Source of the DNA: Chloroflexota bacterium
GTDB lineage: Bacteria; Chloroflexota; Dehalococcoidia; UBA2979
Assembly (NCBI GenBank): GCA_009837285.1
Contig: VXTU01000069.1
Span: 1 to 34,171, forward strand
Direction of reading: 5' to 3'
Length of the DNA stretch: 34,171 nt
Numbering within the stretch: the first letter of the stretch is position 1; each line of letters opens with the position of its first letter. The notes beneath the pieces are model-generated. The model ran no database searches. It was not told the origin of the DNA and worked only from the letters and a program-made list of their open reading frames with translations. Positions 17,196 through 24,221 of this stretch are shown here, piece after piece. Position numbers and translations under genes: made by a program.

Positions 17196-17861
17196 ATGGT
17201 GAGCCAGGGCTCGGGCAGCTTGGCCGACGAGGGCGGCGACGTCGTCGTCCACATCGAGCAGGTCACCGCGCAGCCGACCGGTGAGGGCAACCGCCTGGAA
17301 GTCAACATCGAGACCAACCACGGGCCGCTGACCGCGCTGATGGATCCGGCCGAGGGCAGCGTGAAGTGCGCGATCTTCGTCGGGACGGAGGGCCCGGCGA
17401 ACGGGGTCTACGCCAAACTCGCCGAGGACCTCGTCGAGCAGGGCATCACCTCGCTGCGCATCAATCCCCGGCTCAGCGGCGAACTCGAGGAGACGGTGAT
17501 CGACGTGCTGGCGGCGTGCTCGCTGCTCAAGGGCCTCGGCGGAGGCCGGGCGGTCGTCGTTGGGCACTCATACGCCGGGGCGGTCGCGATCAAGTCCGGC
17601 GTGTTGAGCCCGTTCCTCACGGCCGTCGCTGCGCTGGCAGCGCAGCGCTACGGCACGCAGGAAGTCGACCAGCTCGGCAAGCCGCTGCTGCTCATCCACG
17701 GCGAGGACGACCAGGTACTGCTCCCGCTGGCCTCGGACGACATCTACCAGCGGGCGCAGGAGCCGAAGCACATGGTGATCCTGCCCGCCACCGGGCACCG
17801 CCTGCTGGGCGTGGAGCAGGAGGTCTACGACCTGCTCCACCAGTTCATCAGCGCTGCCTGA
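17196..17861 (+). CDS. Small alpha/beta hydrolase-fold protein
   Basis: 221 residues. The nucleophile elbow is GHSYAG with Ser125. HGEDDQVLP gives Asp171 or Asp172, and ATGHRLLG gives His201, so a complete triad is present in a shortened fold. The first 25 residues are acidic and not family-like. The following strand-rich part (about 33-65) is the start of the sheet. The ATG is preceded by GGCAGGAG. It lies 47 bases after the sulfotransferase gene and probably ends the operon. The role is unknown; the family includes esterases, thioesterases and dienelactone hydrolases. Confidence 0.8.
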   Translation: MVSQGSGSLADEGGDVVVHIEQVTAQPTGEGNRLEVNIETNHGPLTALMDPAEGSVKCAIFVGTEGPANGVYAKLAEDLVEQGITSLRINPRLSGELEETVIDVLAACSLLKGLGGGRAVVVGHSYAGAVAIKSGVLSPFLTAVAALAAQRYGTQEVDQLGKPLLLIHGEDDQVLLPLASDDIYQRAQEPKHMVILPATGHRLLGVEQEVYDLLHQFISAA

Positions 17862-17900
17862 GCGGGCGGACCGTGGGCGAGACGTAACGGGAAACGCTGG

Positions 17901-17906
17901 TAGAAT
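17901..17906 (+). promoter_or_regulatory. Extended -10 (TGG TAGAAT) of acyl-CoA dehydrogenase copy 1
   Basis: TAGAAT is preceded by TGG, giving an extended -10. GACGTAA begins 20 bases upstream (17881-17887), as it does in copy 3. No standard -35 is visible. The leader is about 45 bases. Confidence 0.5.
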
Positions 17907-17958
17907 CGGCCGCAGCAAGCACGCGGGGAGACGACGCGTACCACCGAGGAGGCAGCGC

Positions 17959-19182
17959 ATGGATTGGGCAGACACCGAAGAGCAGGCATCGTTCCGCGAG
18001 AACGTGCGCTCGTTCATCGACGACAACCTGCCGCAGTACTACAAGGACAAGCGGGCCTGGAACGCCGTCACCCTCGAGGATGACTGGCAGATGGACATGG
18101 TCCACGGCAGCGACGAGGCGAAGGCGGCCGCGCAGGAGTGGTCCGACCGCATGTCCTCGCGCAACTGGGTCGCCCCGCACTGGCCGCAGGAGTACGGCGG
18201 CGCCGGTCTGACCACCATGGAGCAGTTCATCTTCAACATGGAGATGGCCGAGGCCGAGGCCCCCATGGTCGGCGGCCAGGGTCTCTCCCTGATGGGCCCG
18301 ACGGTGCTGATCCACGGCACCGACGAGCAGAAGGAGCGCCTGCTGGCGCCGACGCTGCGCGGTGAGATGCTGTGGTCGCAGGGCTTCTCCGAGCCCGGCG
18401 CCGGCTCCGACCTCGCCTCGCTGCAGACCCGCGCCGTCCGCGACGGCGACGAGTACATCATCAACGGCCAGAAGATGTGGACCTCCACCGCCCACAAGTC
18501 CAACTGGCTGTTCGGCATGTTCCGCACCGACCCCGACGCGCCGAAGCACCGCGGCATCAGCTTCATGGTCATGCCGCAGACCAACAACGGCATCTCGGTC
18601 CGCCCGATCATCTCGATGGGCTTCGAGCACGCCACCAACGAGACGTTCTTCGAGGACGTCCGCGTGCCCGCCAACAACGTCATCGGCGAGGTCAACCGCG
18701 GCTGGTACGTCGGCATGACGCTGCTGGACTTCGAGCGCTCCAACATCGCCGGCGCCGTCGAGACGCGGCGGCGGCTGCAGTCGCTGATCGACTACCTCGA
18801 CACCGAGGACGGGCAGCTTCGGTCGCAGGACCGCGTGAAGACCGCGCGGTCGCTGATCGCCGACCGCTGGATCGAGTCGGAGGTGCTGTTCAACTTCTCG
18901 TTCCGCATCATCTCGATGCAGGCGAGCGGCCTGGTCCCGAACTACGAGGCGTCGACCTCGAAGATCTTCAGTTCTGAGCTGTCCCAACGGACGGCGAACA
19001 CTGGCATGAAGACCTTCGGCCTCTACGCGAACATCTGGGACCGCGGGCACGAGCTCACCCCGCTGGACGCGCGCTTCACGCAGCTCTACGTGCACAGCGT
19101 GGTGTTCACGATCTTCGGCGGGTCGAACGAGATCCAGCGCAACATCATCGCGACGCGCGGACTGGCGCTGCCGCGCAGCTAG
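17959..19182 (+). CDS. Acyl-CoA dehydrogenase family protein, tandem copy 1
   Basis: 407 residues, FAD-dependent acyl-CoA dehydrogenase that would insert a 2,3 double bond into an acyl-CoA and pass electrons to ETF. The family signature is GFSEPGAGSDLAS (about 141-153). The C-terminal signature is FGGSNEIQRNIIATRGL. At the place where medium-chain type enzymes have their catalytic glutamate (YEGT) this protein has FGGS, so the base must come from elsewhere, as in several CaiA- or FadE-like groups. N-terminal MDWADTEEQASFRENVRSF is a normal helical start. A strong GAGGAGG precedes the ATG at 17959; the promoter is at 17901 and a hairpin follows the stop. Confidence 0.9.
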   Translation: MDWADTEEQASFRENVRSFIDDNLPQYYKDKRAWNAVTLEDDWQMDMVHGSDEAKAAAQEWSDRMSSRNWVAPHWPQEYGGAGLTTMEQFIFNMEMAEAEAPMVGGQGLSLMGPTVLIHGTDEQKERLLAPTLRGEMLWSQGFSEPGAGSDLASLQTRAVRDGDEYIINGQKMWTSTAHKSNWLFGMFRTDPDAPKHRGISFMVMPQTNNGISVRPIISMGFEHATNETFFEDVRVPANNVIGEVNRGWYVGMTLLDFERSNIAGAVETRRRLQSLIDYLDTEDGQLRSQDRVKTARSLIADRWIESEVLFNFSFRIISMQASGLVPNYEASTSKIFSSELSQRTANTGMKTFGLYANIWDRGHELTPLDARFTQLYVHSVVFTIFGGSNEIQRNIIATRGLALPRS

Positions 19183-19206
19183 TCCCTCCTCGCACGCACA
19201 ACGCAG

Positions 19207-19230
19207 CGCGCCCCGGGCAACCGGGGCGCG
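19207..19230 (+). terminator. GCAA-loop hairpin after acyl-CoA dehydrogenase copy 1
   Basis: A perfect 10-bp stem CGCGCCCCGG/CCGGGGCGCG with a GCAA (GNRA-type) loop lies 24 bases past the stop. It is followed by TTCGCG rather than a T run. The same hairpin follows copies 2 and 3. Confidence 0.65.
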
Positions 19231-19270
19231 TTCGCGTGTGCGGCCGTGACGAGGACACCTCGAACGCTGC

Positions 19271-19276
19271 TAGACT
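19271..19276 (+). promoter_or_regulatory. Extended -10 (TGC TAGACT) of acyl-CoA dehydrogenase copy 2
   Basis: TAGACT preceded by TGC lies 50 bases before the ATG. The GACGTAA block found upstream in copies 1 and 3 is not kept here (GAGGACA). Confidence 0.5.
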
Positions 19277-19326
19277 CCGCGCAGCACGCGAGATGGTGCG
19301 CGCCGCGCACATCGAGGAGGCAGCGC

Positions 19327-20550
19327 ATGGACTGGGAAGACACTCAAGAGCAGGCGACGTTCCGTGAGGACGTGCGCTCGTTCATCGAAGAGAACCTGCC
19401 GCAGTACTACAAGGACAAGCGGGTGTGGAACGCCGTCACCCTGGAGGATGACTGGCAGGACCACATGATGCACGGCAGCGACGAGGCGAAGGCCGCCGCG
19501 CAGGAATGGGCCGACATCCTCTCCTCGCGCAACTGGGTCGCGCCGCACTGGCCGAGCGAGTACGGCGGCGGCGGGCTGACCACCATGGAGCAGTTCATCT
19601 TCAACATGGAGATGGCCGAGGCAGAGGCCCCCATGGTCGGCGGCAGCGGACTCTCGCTGCTCGGGCCGACGGTGCTGATCCACGGCACCGATGAGCAGAA
19701 GGAGCGCCTGCTGGAGCCGTCGCTGCGCGGCGAGATGCTCTGGTCGCAGGGCTTCTCCGAGCCGGGTGCGGGCTCTGACCTCGCCTCACTGCAGACCCGC
19801 GCGGTGCGCGACGGTGACGAGTACATCATCAACGGCCAGAAGCTGTGGACCTCCTCGGCCCACAAGTCGAACTGGCTGTTCGGGATGTTCCGCACCGACC
19901 CGGACGCGCCGAAGCACCGCGGCATCACCTTCATGGTCATGCCGCAGCTGAACAACGGCATCACCGTCCGCCCCATCACCACCATGGGCTGGGAGCACGG
20001 CACGAACGAGACGTTCTTCGAGGACGTCCACGTGCCCGCCAACAACGTCATTGGCGAGGTCAACCGCGGCTGGTACGTCGGCATGACCCTGCTCGACTTC
20101 GAGCGCTCGAACATCGCAGGAGCGGTCGAGACGCGGCGGCGGCTGCAGTCGCTGATCGACTACCTCGACACCGACGACGGGCAGCTACGGTCGCAGGACC
20201 GGGCGCAGCGGACGCGTGCGCTGATCGCCGACCGCTGGATCGAGTCCGAGGTGCTGTTCAACTTCTCGTTCCGCATCATCTCGATGCAGTCGAGCGGGAT
20301 GGTGCCGAACTACGAGGCGTCGACCTCGAAGATCTTCGGATCGGAGCTGGACCAGCGCACGGCGAACACCGGGATGAAGGCGTTCGGCCTGTACGCCAAC
20401 ATCTGGGACCGCGCGCACGAACTGACGCCGCTGGACGCGCGCTTCACGCAGCTCTACGTGCACAGCGTGGTGTTCACGATCTTCGGCGGCTCGAACGAGA
20501 TTCAGCGCAACATCATCGCGACGCGCGGACTGGCGCTGCCACGCGGCTAG
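19327..20550 (+). CDS. Acyl-CoA dehydrogenase family protein, tandem copy 2
   Basis: 407 residues, about 89% identical to copy 1 by eye (about 45 differences). FAD-binding and family signatures (GFSEPGAGSDLAS, FGGSNEIQRNIIATRGL) are unchanged, including the missing glutamate in FGGS. Differences cluster at about 45-48 and 62-65 in the N-terminal helical domain, at about 210-227 in the beta domain (PQLNNGITVRPITTMGWEHG), and at about 290-300. The last two could line the acyl pocket or subunit contacts. The ATG at 19327 follows GAGGAGGCAGC exactly as in copy 1; the open frame extends 27 codons further upstream across the promoter and is not used. Confidence 0.9.
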   Translation: MDWEDTQEQATFREDVRSFIEENLPQYYKDKRVWNAVTLEDDWQDHMMHGSDEAKAAAQEWADILSSRNWVAPHWPSEYGGGGLTTMEQFIFNMEMAEAEAPMVGGSGLSLLGPTVLIHGTDEQKERLLEPSLRGEMLWSQGFSEPGAGSDLASLQTRAVRDGDEYIINGQKLWTSSAHKSNWLFGMFRTDPDAPKHRGITFMVMPQLNNGITVRPITTMGWEHGTNETFFEDVHVPANNVIGEVNRGWYVGMTLLDFERSNIAGAVETRRRLQSLIDYLDTDDGQLRSQDRAQRTRALIADRWIESEVLFNFSFRIISMQSSGMVPNYEASTSKIFGSELDQRTANTGMKAFGLYANIWDRAHELTPLDARFTQLYVHSVVFTIFGGSNEIQRNIIATRGLALPRG

Positions 20551-20574
20551 TCCCCCATCGCACGCACAACGCGG

Positions 20575-20598
20575 CGCGCCCCGGGCAACCGGGGCGCG
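20575..20598 (+). terminator. GCAA-loop hairpin after acyl-CoA dehydrogenase copy 2
   Basis: Same 10-bp stem and GCAA loop as after copy 1, 24 bases past the stop, followed by TTCGCGTTCG. Confidence 0.65.
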
Positions 20599-20655
20599 TT
20601 CGCGTTCGCCTGCGGCGGCTCCAAGCGCCGGCGAGGACGTAAGGGGCAGGCTGGG

Positions 20656-20661
20656 TAGACT
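20656..20661 (+). promoter_or_regulatory. TAGACT -10 element of acyl-CoA dehydrogenase copy 3
   Basis: TAGACT lies 46 bases before the ATG. GACGTAA begins 20 bases upstream (20636-20642), the same distance as in copy 1. Confidence 0.5.
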
Positions 20662-20707
20662 CCGCTGGAGCAAGCGCCGGGAACACCTCGCACCGAGGAG
20701 GCAGCAC

Positions 20708-21931
20708 ATGGATTGGGCAGACACGGGGGAGCAGGCAGCGTTCCGCGAGAGCGTCCGCTCGTTCATCGACGAGAACCTGCCGCAGTACTACAAGGACAAG
20801 CGCGAGTGGGCGGCGGTCACGCTCGAGGACAACTGGCAGCAGGACATGGTCCACGGCACCGACGAGGCGCAGGAGGCGGCGCGCGACTGGGCCGCTGTCC
20901 TCGACTCGCGCAGCTGGGCCGCGCCGCACTGGCCGGAGGAATACGGCGGCGGCGGCCTGACCACTATGGAGCAGTTCATCTTCAACATGGAGATGGCCGA
21001 GGCCGAGGCGCCACTCGTCGGTGGTGGCGGCCTCTCGCTCCTCGGGCCGACTGTGCTCATCCACGGGACCGATGAGCAGAAGCAGCGCCTGCTCCCGCCG
21101 ACGCTCCGGGGCGAGATCCTCTGGGCGCAGGGATTCTCGGAGCCGGGCGCGGGCTCCGACCTCGCCTCGCTGCAGACGCGGGCCGTCCGTGACGGTGACG
21201 AGTACATCATCAACGGCCAGAAGATGTGGACCTCGTCGGCGCACAAGTCCAACTGGGTGTTCGGGATGTTCCGGACCGACCCGGACGCCCCGAAGCACCG
21301 CGGAATCACCTTCATGGTCATGCCGCAGGAGAACAACGGCATCTCCGTCCGCCCGATCATCACCATGGGCTGGGAGCACGGCACCAACGAGACGTTCTTC
21401 GAGGACGTACACGTGCCCGCCGCCAACGTCATCGGCGAGGTCAACCGCGGCTGGTACGTCGGCATGACGCTGCTCGACTTCGAGCGCTCGAACATCGCCG
21501 GTGCGGTCGAGACGCGGCGGCGGCTACGGTCGCTGATCGACTACCTCGACACCGACGAGGGCCGGCTACGCGCCCAGGATCGCGGACAGCGCGCGCGGGC
21601 GCTGATCGCCGACCGCTGGATCGAGTCGGAGGTGCTGTTCAACTTCTCGTTCCGGATCATCTCGATCCAGGCGAGCGGGATGGTGCCGAACTACGAGGCG
21701 TCGACCTCGAAGATCTTCGGCTCCGAGCTGAACCAGCGCACGGCCAACACGGGGATGAAGGTGTTCGGGCTCTACTCGAACATCTGGGACCGCGCGCACG
21801 AGCGCACCCCGCTCGACGCGCGCTTCACCCAGCTCTACGTGCACAGCGTGGTGTACACGATCTTCGGCGGCTCGAACGAGATCCAGCGCAACATCATCGC
21901 GACGCGAGGCCTGTCGCTGCCGCGCGGCTAG
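20708..21931 (+). CDS. Acyl-CoA dehydrogenase family protein, tandem copy 3
   Basis: 407 residues, same length and signatures as copies 1 and 2 (GFSEPGAGSDLAS; FGGSNEIQRNIIATRGL). It shares some residues only with copy 2, such as GGGGLTTMEQF, GWEHGTNETFF and FGSEL, so copies 2 and 3 look like the closer pair. Unique changes include a more diverged stretch at about 45-66 and WAQGFSE in place of WSQGFSE. The catalytic glutamate position is again Gly. The ATG follows GAGGAGGCAGC. No ETF genes are in the window. Equal length and shared active site suggest isozymes with different acyl preference, not subunits of one complex. Confidence 0.9.
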   Translation: MDWADTGEQAAFRESVRSFIDENLPQYYKDKREWAAVTLEDNWQQDMVHGTDEAQEAARDWAAVLDSRSWAAPHWPEEYGGGGLTTMEQFIFNMEMAEAEAPLVGGGGLSLLGPTVLIHGTDEQKQRLLPPTLRGEILWAQGFSEPGAGSDLASLQTRAVRDGDEYIINGQKMWTSSAHKSNWVFGMFRTDPDAPKHRGITFMVMPQENNGISVRPIITMGWEHGTNETFFEDVHVPAANVIGEVNRGWYVGMTLLDFERSNIAGAVETRRRLRSLIDYLDTDEGRLRAQDRGQRARALIADRWIESEVLFNFSFRIISIQASGMVPNYEASTSKIFGSELNQRTANTGMKVFGLYSNIWDRAHERTPLDARFTQLYVHSVVYTIFGGSNEIQRNIIATRGLSLPRG

Positions 21932-21955
21932 TCGCTCCTCGCACGCACACTGCAG

Positions 21956-21979
21956 CGCGCCCCGGGCAACCGGGGCGCG
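21956..21979. terminator. GCAA-loop hairpin between converging genes
   Basis: Third copy of the 10-bp stem with GCAA loop, 24 bases past the stop of copy 3 and 24 bases before the stop of the minus-strand MFS gene. It may serve both strands. Confidence 0.65.
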
Positions 21980-22003
21980 CTCGCATGCACGGGCCCGGCG
22001 GCT

Positions 22004-23485
22004 CTATCGCGCCGCCCACCACTCCGACGCCCGCTCGCTTCCCAGCCACCATGCCAGCGCTGTGGTCAGCGCCAGCACCGCCGCGGCGACGACCCAGATC
22101 TCGTGGAACGTCGACACCTGCGCCTCGGTGACCAGCTCGGCGAACTCGGGCGAGCCGAACTCGATCGAGCCGGCGCGGGCGTAGAAGCGCCCGAGCCCGT
22201 GCGACGTGAGCAGGCCGGTCCCGACGAGCATCCCGCCCATCCTCGCCAGCGTGAGCCACGAGGCGGCCACGGCTCGCTCCTCCTCCCGTACGTGGCTCAG
22301 CACCGCAACGCCGAGCGGGGCGATCAGCAGGCCGAACCCGAACCCGCCCACGACCAGCGGCGTCGTGCGCCACACCTCCGGGAGCACCTCGTCCCACGGG
22401 AGCAGCCCGGCAAAGCAGACCGCGCCGAGCAGTACGCCGACGGCTGCGGGCAGCCGCGGACCGATGCGGCCGGTGACCCACCCCCCGACGAGCGCTCCGA
22501 CGGGCACGGCCGCGGTGAAGCGCAGCAGCGTGAAGCCGCCGTCGATGGGCCGCTCGACCAGCACGAGGTTCACGAACAGCGGCACGCTGATCAGCGCCGT
22601 GATCAGCCCCGCGCCGACGAGCACGCTCATCACGGCGGCGCTCGACACCGGCTTCGACGCGAACATCCCCAGCCGCAGCATCGGCTCCTCGAGGCTGCGC
22701 TGCCGCAGCGCGAAGAAGAGCGTGGCCACTCCCGTGAACACGAGGAGCTGCGCGGTGATCGCCCAGGGCCGAGGAGCGATCGGGTCGTCGGCAATGGCGA
22801 TGGTGAGTGCCGCCAGCGCGGCAGCGAGCAGGGCGGCGCCGGGCCAGTCGATGCGGCCCTCGGCGCGCTCGTTCCGCGCGAGCCACCACACGGCGCCGAG
22901 CACGGGCAGCGACATGGGGATGTTGAGCCAGAACATCCACCGCCACCCCAGCAGCTCCGTGATGAGGCCGCCCCAGAGCGGGCCGACGAGCGCGCCCGCC
23001 TCGGACGCCGCGGCGATCGCGCCGAGGCCGAGGGCGCGACGTTCGGGTGGCGTCTGTGTGACCACGATCGCCATCGCCACGGGCACGACCGCGCCGCCGC
23101 CAACAGCCTGCAGGCCCCTCGCGACGACGAGGAACCAGAAGTCCGGAGCGGCGGCGACCAATGCGCTGCCGAGCATGAACACGCCCAGCGACGCAGCGTA
23201 GACGCGGCCGTGCCCCCGCGCGTCGGCGATGCGGCCGACGATTGGCAGAGCCACGATGTAGCCGAGCAGGTAGCCGTTGATCACCCACGAGGCGAGGAAG
23301 AAGTCGTCGACCGCCAGGCCGATGTCGGGGATGAGCGCGGGCAGCACCGTGACCACCGAGGTCTGGTCGTCGGCGGCGATGAACACGCCGCCCGCGACGG
23401 CGATGAGCAGCCACGCGCTGCGCCGCGACCCTGCGGCGTCGAGGTCCTCACCAGAGTCGGGGGTCGGATCAGGGCGGGGGCGCAA
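22004..23485 (-). CDS. MFS transporter, DHA2-type 14-helix drug/solute exporter
   Basis: 493 residues with about fourteen hydrophobic segments, the length and layout of DHA2 (EmrB/QacA-like) proton antiporters. The first helix contains FIAADDQTSVVTVLPALIPD, similar to the usual D1 motif. Loop 2-3 has GRIADARGHGR, and the antiporter motif region reads GLGAIAAASEAGALVGPLWGG. The only start before helix 1 is TTG at 23485, 17 bases inside the end of the upstream lipoprotein gene, so translation is likely coupled. It is the last gene of the selD operon on the minus strand and converges on the acyl-CoA dehydrogenase triplet. LppX/LprG-type lipoprotein next to an MFS exporter recalls the mycobacterial LprG-Rv1410c (P55) pair. 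Confidence 0.87.
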   Translation of the reverse strand: MRPRPDPTPDSGEDLDAAGSRRSAWLLIAVAGGVFIAADDQTSVVTVLPALIPDIGLAVDDFFLASWVINGYLLGYIVALPIVGRIADARGHGRVYAASLGVFMLGSALVAAAPDFWFLVVARGLQAVGGGAVVPVAMAIVVTQTPPERRALGLGAIAAASEAGALVGPLWGGLITELLGWRWMFWLNIPMSLPVLGAVWWLARNERAEGRIDWPGAALLAAALAALTIAIADDPIAPRPWAITAQLLVFTGVATLFFALRQRSLEEPMLRLGMFASKPVSSAAVMSVLVGAGLITALISVPLFVNLVLVERPIDGGFTLLRFTAAVPVGALVGGWVTGRIGPRLPAAVGVLLGAVCFAGLLPWDEVLPEVWRTTPLVVGGFGFGLLIAPLGVAVLSHVREEERAVAASWLTLARMGGMLVGTGLLTSHGLGRFYARAGSIEFGSPEFAELVTEAQVSTFHEIWVVAAAVLALTTALAWWLGSERASEWWAAR

Positions 23486-24221
23486 TGTCCACGTCCTCGC
23501 CGAAGCGGCTCAGCTCAAGCCGGCGCAGGATGTCCGCCGACTCCGTCTCGGAGATGGCGCCGCGCACGTCCACGCGGTAGAGCAGCAGGTCCTCCACGCC
23601 GATCCACAGCGTGGCGCGAACCTCGAAGCCCGGGGTCGCGGTCGGGAACACGGCGAGGTCACCGGAGTCGGCGAGCACCTCGATGCGGTAGGTCTCGACG
23701 CCGTCGATATCCTCGATGTCGTCGAGGACGGGTTCCACGACCTGGCGCATCAGCGCGGCGACCCCGTCCTGCGGGTCGAAGAACTCCTCGATCGAGATCT
23801 CCTCGGACTCCCACGAGCGGTCGAACGGGTTCTGGATCCAGCTCCCCTCGGGCAGGATGATCACGCCGGTCTCGAACTTCACCGTCCCGAGGGCGCCCTC
23901 GATCTCCGCGCGCATGCGGTGGGCGCCGTCGATGTCGCCCTCGGCGTACACCATCATGATCCCGCGCACGATCTCGCTTGCGCCGTTCTCGTGGTTCAGC
24001 CGGAAGTGCATCCGCTCGACGCTCTCCATGCGGTCCGCGGACTCGCGGATCACCGCACCAGGGTCAACGGGCGTCGGCGTTGGCTCTGGCGTGGCAGTCG
24101 CCTGCGTGGCCGTGGGGGTAGCCGTGGGCGCCGGTGCCTCGTCGCCACCGAAGCACGACAGCACGAGGGCTGCCGGGGCAAGGGCCAGCACCGGGAGCAG
24201 GGCCCGGAGCGCGCGCTTCAC
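23469..24221 (-). CDS. LppX/LprAFG-like lipoprotein
   Basis: 250 residues. A signal peptide with lipobox LVLSC puts the lipidated cysteine at residue 23. It is followed by a Thr/Pro-rich linker (PTATPTATQATATPEPTPTP) and a domain of about 185 residues, beginning ADRMESVERMHFRLNHENG, of the LppX/LprAFG type, which holds lipids in a hydrophobic cavity. The GTG start at 24221 overlaps the selD stop as GTGA; the 16-residue longer frame would put charged residues before the signal. Its stop lies inside the downstream MFS gene. In mycobacteria LprG and the P55 MFS protein work as a pair in lipid or drug export; the same gene order here supports a similar role, by inference. Confidence 0.82.
   Translation of the reverse strand: MKRALRALLPVLALAPAALVLSCFGGDEAPAPTATPTATQATATPEPTPTPVDPGAVIRESADRMESVERMHFRLNHENGASEIVRGIMMVYAEGDIDGAHRMRAEIEGALGTVKFETGVIILPEGSWIQNPFDRSWESEEISIEEFFDPQDGVAALMRQVVEPVLDDIEDIDGVETYRIEVLADSGDLAVFPTATPGFEVRATLWIGVEDLLLYRVDVRGAISETESADILRRLELSRFGEDVDIAPPP

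Larger units (their letters stand above)
17901..21979 (+). repeat. Tandem triplication of a whole acyl-CoA dehydrogenase transcription unit
   Basis: Three units of about 1.33 kb (17901-19230, 19271-20598, 20656-21979) follow one another. Each has a TAGAnT -10 element, a GAGGAGGCAGC ribosome site, a 407-codon gene and an identical 24-base hairpin with a GCAA loop. Proteins differ by roughly 10-15% by eye, and codons differ too, so the duplications are not recent. Confidence 0.85.

Noticed and set aside
17901-21979. Assembly artefact as source of the triplication
   Set aside because: The copies differ at many codons and in their spacers, so they are distinct genes and not a collapsed or repeated read stretch.
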